From positions 23,263 to 87,262 of the forward strand of contig BMAG01000058.1 of the NCBI GenBank assembly GCA_014132595.1: a DNA stretch of 64,000 bases. The letters run 5' to 3'. This DNA is from Gammaproteobacteria bacterium (lineage in GTDB: Bacteria > Pseudomonadota > Gammaproteobacteria > DSM-16500). Numbering within the stretch: position 1 is the first letter of the stretch; each line of letters opens with the position of its first letter. The translations under genes and the position numbers were made by a program. The notes beneath the pieces are model-generated. The model searched no databases. It was not told the origin of the DNA and saw only the letters and a list, made by a program, of their open reading frames with translations. Below, piece by piece: positions 58,342 through 64,000 of this stretch.

Positions 58342-60900
58342 TGCCTCTTTCAATTGATATAAACAATCCAAAGCTTCTTTTGGCGACATTTGATCTGGGT
58401 TTATCTTTTTTAACAAAATGAGCGCCGGATTATCTGCAGACAAGGCAAATAAATCACCTTGCCGCAAAGATGAAACTGTCTTTGGGAGAGTGGTATTCGC
58501 TTCTTTTTCTAATTCATGAAGTTTTTGTTTTGCATGTTGAATCACATGGCGTGGAATACCTGCAAGCTGTGCAACTTGAATCCCATAACTTTGATTTGCA
58601 GGCCCTGCATTTACTGTATGTAAAAAGATAATAGAATCACCTCGCTCGGTTGCATCAAAATGGGCATTCCTCACTGTTGAAATTTGATCAGCTAAAGTGG
58701 TGAGTTCAAAATAATGAGTTGCAAATAAAGTAAAAGATTTAATTTTATTTGCCAAATAATCAGCAACAGCGAATGCAAGTGACAATCCGTCAAAGGTGCT
58801 TGTACCACGCCCAATCTCATCCATTAATACCAGACTTTGCTGTGTGGCATTATGTAGAATAGTAGCCGTTTCTGTCATTTCCACCATAAACGTTGAACGA
58901 CCACTGGCTAGATCATCTGCGGCTCCTATGCGTGTAAAAATGCGATCTATCGATCCAATGCGTGCGGATTTTGCAGGAATAAAACTACCGATATGCGCAA
59001 GTAATACTATCAACGCAATTTGCCGCATATACGTGGATTTGCCGCCCATATTAGGGCCTGTAATGACGATCATTCGTTCGCGATCCGTCAATAATACATC
59101 GTTGGGTACAAACGGATGTGTTAATACAGATTCCACTACAGGATGTCTTCCTGCGGTGATCGTAATTTCGGAATCATTCGTTAACTCAGGGCAGCATAGA
59201 TCTAAACTGTCCGCACGTTCTGCCAAATTCGCTAATACATCAAGCTCTGCTAACGCGCAAGCAGAATTTTGTAATGCGGCTACCTCTTCACCTACCCTCG
59301 TTAACAAGGCCTCATATAACATTTTTTCACGTGCTAATGCATTATCACGGCTGCTTAATGCTTTATCTTCATACGCTTTTAACTCCGGCGTAATAAATCG
59401 CTCTGCATTTTTCAAAGTTTGTCGGCGGATATATTCAGCAGGTGCCAAAGCTGCTTGCAGACGACTTATTTCAATATAAAAACCATGAACACGCGTATAG
59501 CCGACTTTTAATGTAGATAAACCAGTACGATTTTTTTCTGAAGTTTCCAACTCCATTAAAAAACTACCGGCATTTTCGCTGAGTGATAACAACTCATCTA
59601 ATTCCGCATCATAGCCTGTTGCAATCACACCGCCCTCACGAATTGTAACTGGGGGATTTTCTACTATGGCCTTAACAAGCAATGCATGTAACTCTGGATA
59701 CTCACTAATTTTATCAGCTAATTCATTTAATAAGGGTGAATCATAACTGCTTAAACGTTTTTGTAATTCGGGTAATAAACCTAAAGTATGACGTAATTCC
59801 ATTAAATCACGAGGACGTGCTGTTTTAAGCGCGATACGTGCCGCAATACGTTCGATGTCACCGACTCCTCGTAAAATATCCTGTAAAACAAGATAACGAC
59901 GATCTTCTAATAAGATGTGAATGCTCATTTGACGCGCACGCAAAATTGCTTGTTGACGCAATGGCCGCGTGAGCCAACGCTTCAGTAAGCGGCTGCCCAT
60001 TACCGTGGATGTGTAATCAAACACGGATGCCAATGTATTTTCAGTGCCGCCAGAAAGATTTGAGACTAATTCTAAATTACGACGCGTGGCCGCATCTAAA
60101 ATTACGCTATCATTACGCTGCTCAACATGAATCGCTCGTACATGAGATAATTGTCCGCGTTGCGTTGCTTTTGCATACTGTAACAAACAACCCGCAGCGG
60201 ATAGTGCAACGCCCATTTCAATACAACCAAATCCTGCTAAATCGTGAGTTTGCATTTGCTCTGTCAACAATCGCAACGCCGTTTCAATTTCAAATTCCCA
60301 AGGCGGCCGTCGACGCAGACTTTTCAGAGTGATCGGCAGCGTGCTTGATTCACTGATTAATAATTCCGCCGGTTTCAATCGCTCTAATTCACTTTGCAAC
60401 GCTTCAATCCCGTACACTTCCAGCAAATTAAAACGGCCGCTGCTAATATCTAACGTCGCAATACCAAATCGATCTTCTTCGGCATGTAATGCCGCTAATA
60501 AATTATCTTGATTTTCCACTAAAAATGCCGCATCACTTACCGTGCCGGGCGTCAATACACGCACTACCTGTCTTTCCACAGGTCCTTGGCTTGTTTTGGG
60601 ATCACCTATTTGTTCACAAATCGCGATGGACAATCCTTGCCGTACTAGTTTTGCCATGTACGATTCAGCCGCATGATAAGGCACACCTGCCATGGGAATC
60701 GGTTTACCTGAGGAATGACCTCGTGCCGTCAATGTGATATCCAGCAAACGCGCGACTTTTTCGGCATCGGTAAAAAATAATTCATAGAAATCCCCCATGC
60801 GATAAAACAAAAGCGTGTCGGGATAATCCGCTTTGATACGCAAATATTGCTGCATCATGGGTGTGTGTTGTTTGTGGGTGTCGCATGGATTAAGTGTCAT
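58318..60900 (-). CDS. mutS: DNA mismatch repair protein MutS
   Basis: Recognises mismatches and starts methyl-directed repair with MutL. The mismatch-binding Phe and Glu are present in GDFYELF (F38, E40). Walker [10 protein letters not shown] is at about 611-619, followed by [16 protein letters not shown] (Walker B/signature) and the ATHYFELT segment. Length 860, against 853 in E. coli. The tail overlaps the end of the 369-codon orphan by 24 bases. Confidence 0.97.
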   Translation of the reverse strand: MTLNPCDTHKQHTPMMQQYLRIKADYPDTLLFYRMGDFYELFFTDAEKVARLLDITLTARGHSSGKPIPMAGVPYHAAESYMAKLVRQGLSIAICEQIGDPKTSQGPVERQVVRVLTPGTVSDAAFLVENQDNLLAALHAEEDRFGIATLDISSGRFNLLEVYGIEALQSELERLKPAELLISESSTLPITLKSLRRRPPWEFEIETALRLLTEQMQTHDLAGFGCIEMGVALSAAGCLLQYAKATQRGQLSHVRAIHVEQRNDSVILDAATRRNLELVSNLSGGTENTLASVFDYTSTVMGSRLLKRWLTRPLRQQAILRARQMSIHILLEDRRYLVLQDILRGVGDIERIAARIALKTARPRDLMELRHTLGLLPELQKRLSSYDSPLLNELADKISEYPELHALLVKAIVENPPVTIREGGVIATGYDAELDELLSLSENAGSFLMELETSEKNRTGLSTLKVGYTRVHGFYIEISRLQAALAPAEYIRRQTLKNAERFITPELKAYEDKALSSRDNALAREKMLYEALLTRVGEEVAALQNSACALAELDVLANLAERADSLDLCCPELTNDSEITITAGRHPVVESVLTHPFVPNDVLLTDRERMIVITGPNMGGKSTYMRQIALIVLLAHIGSFIPAKSARIGSIDRIFTRIGAADDLASGRSTFMVEMTETATILHNATQQSLVLMDEIGRGTSTFDGLSLAFAVADYLANKIKSFTLFATHYFELTTLADQISTVRNAHFDATERGDSIIFLHTVNAGPANQSYGIQVAQLAGIPRHVIQHAKQKLHELEKEANTTLPKTVSSLRQGDLFALSADNPALILLKKINPDQMSPKEALDCLYQLKEALNFSCSG

Positions 60901-61053
60901 GAGGGCGTACTCTGAATCAAGAAAGGATGTTTTATAGCATGATGGTTTGGATTGAACAACTGGAGGCTAAGGACGGCATTTAATGATGATAATATAAGCA
61001 TCAAATAGGTTGATATTTATTCAAAATACCGCGTTTTCAAATCCCTCCATCTC

Positions 61054-61232
61054 GCTTAGCACTTCCCCTCTCCCGCCAACGGAATGTGACAAGAATAAAG
61101 CTTTCGAGTGCGGGAGAGGGTCAGGGTCAGGGTGAGGGAAAACCTGCGACTCACCCTCACCCTAATCCTCTCCCGCACTAAAGAACAATGTTCTTATCAG
61201 CTTTTTTGGGCGGGAGAGGGGAAGTACTAAGC
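61054..61232. repeat. Long family-A palindromic element, left of the DUF559 pseudogene
   Basis: Starts GCTTAGCACTTCCCCTCTCC and ends GGGAAGTACTAAGC, with internal GGGTCAGGGTCAGGGTGAGG and CACCCTCACCCTAATCC arms around AAAACCTGCGACT. It is very close to the copy at 61628, in the same orientation. The remaining 150 bases back to mutS show nothing recognisable. Confidence 0.82.
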
Positions 61233-61252
61233 AGAATAAAGGAAACCAAAAG

Positions 61253-61605
61253 TTATTTCTTAACAAGCTCATCCCAAATAACATCCAACACTCTTCCCAT
61301 TTCTGTTAGCACCTCATGATCCAAAACCGCATCACTTTATATTCTTCATTTTCCAAAAAGCTTGTTCTCTTTTCATCATAACCTTGCTGCTCTGCATGCT
61401 GCCCACCATCAAGCTCCACAATTAATCTTTTCCATAAACAAACAAAATCCACAATATAACTTCCAATCGGATGCTGCCGCCTAAATTTATATTGCTCAAA
61501 CCGCCGAGCTCTTAGTTGCCGCCATAGTTTCATTTCCGCAAAAGTATGTTGTTTCCTTAAAGACCGCGCCCTTTCTTTTAATATTTCTTCTGTTACCATT
61601 TTCAT
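61253..61605 (-). pseudogene. DUF559 endonuclease-like gene broken by a frameshift
   Basis: The intact part (99 codons to a stop at 61306) carries the DUF559 core: ARSLRKQHTFAEMKLWRQL, then IGSYIVDFVC, LIVELDGGQH and YKVMRFW. DUF559 proteins are small relatives of very-short-patch-repair-type nucleases. After RFW the frame ends in IMRC-stop. Shifting back by one base at 61321 restores the expected ending (DHEVLTEMGRVLDVIWDELV) to a stop at 61253. A single-base loss in TGG(G)AT is therefore the likely lesion, unless it is a sequencing error. The gene lies between two direct copies of family A. Confidence 0.75.
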
Positions 61606-61627
61606 GTTCCCTATTTTAATTAATTCT

Positions 61628-61800
61628 GCTTAGCACTTTTCCTCTCCCGCCAACGGAATAAAACAATAATACAAATTTTGAGAGCGGGAGAGGGCCAGGG
61701 TGAGGGAAAACCTGCGACTCACCCTCACCCTAACCCTCTCCCGCACTAAAGAACAATGTTCTTATCAGCTTTTGTGGGCGGGAGAGGGGAAGCACTAAGC
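61628..61800. repeat. Long family-A palindromic element, right of the DUF559 pseudogene
   Basis: GCTTAGCACTTTTCCTCTCC at the left and GGGGAAGCACTAAGC at the right. The right half is nearly identical to that of the copy at 61054 (ACTAAAGAACAATGTTCTTA in both). It is a direct repeat of that element, bracketing the 353-base pseudogene. Confidence 0.82.
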
Positions 61801-61900
61801 AAAACTGCAATAAAACAATCGAAATCAAACTTTGAATGGATCATAGCCCCCTATCAGAGCCATGATTAATCGAAAAAATCAGACCTTACTCTTAATAAAT

Positions 61901-62326
61901 CTAAAAAGCCAACCGCTGCACTAAAACCTCAGGCTTCATAAATCCAGAAAACCGCTTAATAATCCTTTTCCCAGAATCCATAATAATCATCGTAGGAAAA
62001 CTCGTCGGGCGATACTGCTTTACAATATCAATATCCCTATCCACATCTAACTTCACAGGCACATAATTCGCATTAATTACTTTAATCACTTGATTATCAT
62101 GCAACGTAATATCACCCATCAACTGACACCAATGACACCAATCCGCTTTGATATATAAAAACACCCGATTCTTTTTTAATTTTGCTTGTTCAAACGACTT
62201 ATCTGACCATGGCTGCCAAAGAATGCCAGACGGAGCGGCATTCGTTTCAGCAAAACATAATCCATGAAAACACATCACAAAACATAATATAAATAAACTG
62301 ACAAATTGATTCATATACTGTCTCAT
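61901..62326 (-). CDS. Periplasmic thioredoxin-like protein
   Basis: A signal peptide (MRQYMNQFVSLFILCFVMCF then HGLCFA) is followed by a thioredoxin fold with the redox motif WCHWC (63-67) and the cis-proline in TSFPT (Pro111). The ATG at 62326 has AAAGGAG at good spacing. The mature domain (about 115 aa) is a minimal thioredoxin of the Thioredoxin_7/DUF255-like kind. It probably reduces or isomerises disulfides in the periplasm; the partner is unknown. The CHWC pair is unlike the CGPC of cytosolic thioredoxin. Confidence 0.88.
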   Translation of the reverse strand: MRQYMNQFVSLFILCFVMCFHGLCFAETNAAPSGILWQPWSDKSFEQAKLKKNRVFLYIKADWCHWCQLMGDITLHDNQVIKVINANYVPVKLDVDRDIDIVKQYRPTSFPTMIIMDSGKRIIKRFSGFMKPEVLVQRLAF

Positions 62327-62539
62327 GACTAACTCCTTTATCTCTCTCGATGGGGTATTCTTTTGCAGCCAATAACAGCTAGGCTTCCATGGTTCGTTTA
62401 ATCAAAAATGGCATTTGGACATTCCGAGATTCAATCTCAGTATTGTACAACAATCTGTAACTCATTGACAAAAAACAACAATATCTTAACAAATTTTATG
62501 CAAATATATTTATATGACGAAAAATATCATCTTCCTGAC

Positions 62540-62761
62540 CTAACTCTTCTTTAATGAAAACGACACAACCTCTGCTAATCGTTCACAAGATTTTCTAGCT
62601 TTTTCCAAAAGCTCTTCTGTTACCCAAAAATAATGAAATACTGTTTCGGCTTCAAGCCCAGTTAGATCCGTTTGACTTGCAATTTTTAAGAGAGCATCGA
62701 GCTTGGACAATGATGTGGTGAGTGTATCTAAACTAGATTGAGTAATGGATGCTATGTCCAT
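62540..62761 (-). CDS. Small helical orphan protein (73 aa)
   Basis: The start codon overlaps the end of the upstream small frame (ATGGACATAG), a typical coupled arrangement. The protein is amphipathic and helical (SLDTLTTSLSKLDALLKI) with a central VFHYFWVTEELLEKARKS. No known family. The coupling to another small frame is the main evidence that it is real. Confidence 0.45.
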   Translation of the reverse strand: MDIASITQSSLDTLTTSLSKLDALLKIASQTDLTGLEAETVFHYFWVTEELLEKARKSCERLAEVVSFSLKKS

Positions 62762-62952
62762 AATAAGCTCTTAATTGTTTTTTGAATTAACGAAATAGAT
62801 GCCAGGAGCTCAAAACCGCAATTAGACGGTTGGTTTATTTCTCTTTCGAGTATTGTATTCACCAACTCCCGGCCAAAAAAAATAGGCATAAAAATACCGC
62901 ACATATCGGGAGCGGTTTCCGCTAATTGAGTGTTTTGAGCACTGTTATGCAA
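62752..62952 (-). CDS. Small orphan frame (up to 66 codons), start uncertain
   Basis: The open frame has no ATG at its beginning: TTG at 62952 or ATG at 62904 are the candidates, neither with a clear ribosome site. Another ATG 35 bases further upstream (MKLTKFKRR) lies in a different frame and stops at once, so a frameshift is possible. The C-terminal part is helical and runs into the coupled 73-codon gene. Possibly a degraded gene. Confidence 0.3.
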   Translation of the reverse strand: MHNSAQNTQLAETAPDMCGIFMPIFFGRELVNTILEREINQPSNCGFELLASISLIQKTIKSLLWT

Positions 62953-63084
62953 AGATAACTCGACGTTTGAATTTTGTCAATTTCATGAAATTTATATATC
63001 TCACTTGATCGTTTTATTTTGTTCAGTCATCATAGTAAAGCAACCCATGCTCTGACAAGCCAACAATTTTGAGGACCTGATAAA

Positions 63085-63216
63085 ATGAAATTGCAAGGAC
63101 TACAACAATCAGCGCCCAATCTTGAAAAATTAATTTTAGAAAACCCGCTCACCGAAGAAGAATTGTTTGAAGAATATCGCGCGCTCAAACATATAACAGA
63201 ACAAAATAAAAAGTAA
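63085..63216 (+). CDS. Very small acidic protein (43 aa)
   Basis: TGAGGA lies about 9 bases before the ATG. The product is MKLQGLQQSAPNLEKLILEN followed by PLTEEELFEEYRALKHI and a short Lys-rich end. It is strongly helical and acidic in the middle, with clean codons and no competing frame. It could be a small regulator or antitoxin-like peptide, but no partner is evident; pncC follows 59 bases later on the same strand. Confidence 0.5.
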   Translation: MKLQGLQQSAPNLEKLILENPLTEEELFEEYRALKHITEQNKK

Positions 63217-63275
63217 ATTCATTAATGCCTGATTCACCTTTTTCAATTCAATAAATTTGGAACCCATATTGAGAT

Positions 63276-63752
63276 ATGAAAAACCTAGAACAACTTGCAA
63301 AAGAAGTCGGTGAAAAATTTAAAAGCCGAGACTTAAAATTAGTGACCGCTGAATCCTGTACTGGCGGCGGGCTTGCCTATGTCATCACCAGCATTCCTGG
63401 CTCATCTGCTTGGTTTGAGCGTGGGTTTGTTACTTATAGTAATGCTTCTAAGGAAGAACTGTTAGGAGTCAATCCTGCGACGTTAGCAGCTTATGGCAGC
63501 GTTAGCGCGCAGGTAGCACAGGAAATGGCGGAAGGAGCATTACGGCATAGCCAGGCAGAGGTTAGCATTGCATTGACGGGAATAGCAGGACCGGAGGGCG
63601 GAAGCTTAGAAAAACCTATTGGAACAGTGTGGATTGCTTGTGCAAACACAAGAGCTATAACTCAATCCACACATCACCTTTTTACAGGTGATCGCACTTT
63701 TGTAAGAGAACATTCTATTGAAGCTGCTTTAAAGATCTTAAGTTTAATTTAG
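63276..63752 (+). CDS. pncC: Nicotinamide-nucleotide amidase PncC (CinA C-terminal domain)
   Basis: Deamidates nicotinamide mononucleotide to nicotinate mononucleotide in the pyridine nucleotide salvage cycle. The 158 residues correspond to the CinA C-terminal domain alone, with the active-site serine in AESCTGG (25-31), GFVTYSNASKEELLGV and GIAGPEGGSLEKPIGTVWIA. The nearness to mutS fits the mutS-cinA/pncC-recA order of gammaproteobacteria. The ribosome site is weak (TGAGAT). Confidence 0.93.
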   Translation: MKNLEQLAKEVGEKFKSRDLKLVTAESCTGGGLAYVITSIPGSSAWFERGFVTYSNASKEELLGVNPATLAAYGSVSAQVAQEMAEGALRHSQAEVSIALTGIAGPEGGSLEKPIGTVWIACANTRAITQSTHHLFTGDRTFVREHSIEAALKILSLI

Positions 63753-63758
63753 GTTACC

Positions 63759-64000
63759 TCATGAAGACTTTGGATTATTTTTACTATGAATCTCTCTCAA
63801 ACGTTTCTTTAACTCCGTTTCTTCTTTCTGTGTTGAGGGTAAAGATGAACCTTTACTAAACACAGAAGAACTTTTCAAAGATGAGGCTGATGTGAGGCCA
63901 GGCGTCTCCTTTTCTTTTACTTTAGGCTGAGCGAATTTCACTTTATCTCCAAATGGTGAGCCTGAGGTTGGGCCCGGGGACTCTGCATCTCTTGTTTTAG
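63759..64000 (-). CDS. C-terminal end of a Ser/Pro/Lys-rich orphan protein (partial)
   Basis: The frame is open to the right edge of the window, so a GTG inside it at 63941 is not the start. The visible 80 residues are low-complexity: SPGPTSGSPFGDKVKF, then LTSASSLKSSSVFSKGSS, then EETELKKRLREIHSK and an NNPKSS end. The tail resembles in composition the ends of the giant orphans at 334 and 4342. It converges on pncC with a 6-base gap. Function unknown. Confidence 0.55.
   Translation of the reverse strand, partial: KTRDAESPGPTSGSPFGDKVKFAQPKVKEKETPGLTSASSLKSSSVFSKGSSLPSTQKEETELKKRLREIHSKNNPKSS

Noticed and set aside
58796..59479. 227-codon frame on the plus strand within mutS
   Set aside because: It lies entirely opposite conserved MutS motifs, has no ribosome site or recognisable domain, and is a shadow of the mutS codon usage.
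61316..61326. Programmed -1 frameshift in the DUF559 gene
   Set aside because: No X XXY YYZ slippery heptamer or downstream pseudoknot is evident at the shift site.
61306..61605. DUF559 frame as a complete 99-codon gene
   Set aside because: The last residues depart from the family and the expected ending continues in another frame, so it is treated as a frameshifted gene.
62327..62539. Possible tRNA because of a GGTTCG-like stretch
   Set aside because: No acceptor stem or anticodon arm can be formed around it; nothing convincing was seen in this gap.

Overview
The window looks like the chromosome of an AT-rich gammaproteobacterium, most plausibly of the host-associated Legionellales/Coxiellaceae type. 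Conserved gammaproteobacterial housekeeping blocks (lptFG against pepA-holC-valS; pyrG-kdsA; dnaE near accA-tilS; scpA-scpB-rluB; mutS and pncC) make up most of it. Between them sit orphan proteins, several very large, with glycine/alanine-rich membrane hairpins, coiled coils and basic or Ser/Pro-rich tails, which is the look of secreted effectors in intracellular bacteria. The exact genus is inference. No secretion system, rRNA, tRNA, transposase or CRISPR was seen.

Layout. 1-0.15 kb: start of a ribbon-helix-helix antitoxin-like gene with a 12-bp periodic operator. 0.3-14.3 kb: three giant orphan genes (1211, 1747 and 1542 codons); the first two are paralogues with near-identical promoters, the third has internal repeats. 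14.3-21.2 kb: lptG-lptF, divergent from pepA-holC-valS. 21.4-26.5 kb: two more large orphans, divergently transcribed. 26.6-41.7 kb: kdsA, pyrG, two short orphans, tilS, accA, an AAA/DUF4143 ATPase inserted before dnaE, an exported orphan, recJ, a small membrane protein and alaC. 41.9-55.0 kb: Mth938-like protein, CNNM/CBS transporter, yheS, parB, pabA-pabB, murF, a long isocitrate dehydrogenase, Sua5, scpA-scpB-rluB. 55.1-58.3 kb: orphan island with a tandem pair of membrane proteins. 58.3-64 kb: mutS, a frameshifted DUF559 gene between two repeat copies, a periplasmic thioredoxin-like protein, small ORFs, pncC, and the tail of another orphan that runs off the edge.

The intergenic regions carry several families of palindromic non-coding elements. 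Family A (five copies, ends GCTTAG/CTAAGC, G/C-rich CCCTCTCCC arms) occurs in a short and a long form; two long copies flank the broken DUF559 endonuclease gene, and one supplies the last codons of a small membrane protein. Family B (CGTCATTGCGAGCGATAG-type inverted repeat) has one intact and two decayed copies. Two further long hairpins (about 48 and 145 bp) occur once each.

How the genes work together: the housekeeping genes cover the envelope (LptFG, KdsA, MurF), DNA replication and repair (HolC, DnaE, RecJ, MutS), chromosome segregation (ParB, ScpAB), tRNA/rRNA modification (TilS, Sua5, RluB), folate precursor synthesis (PabAB), nucleotide and NAD metabolism (PyrG, PncC) and central carbon/lipid metabolism (Icd, AlaC, AccA). 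The orphans are inserted at the borders between these operons, often next to palindromic repeats. Repeated TATACT-type -10 boxes with strong Shine-Dalgarno sequences ahead of them suggest shared expression control.
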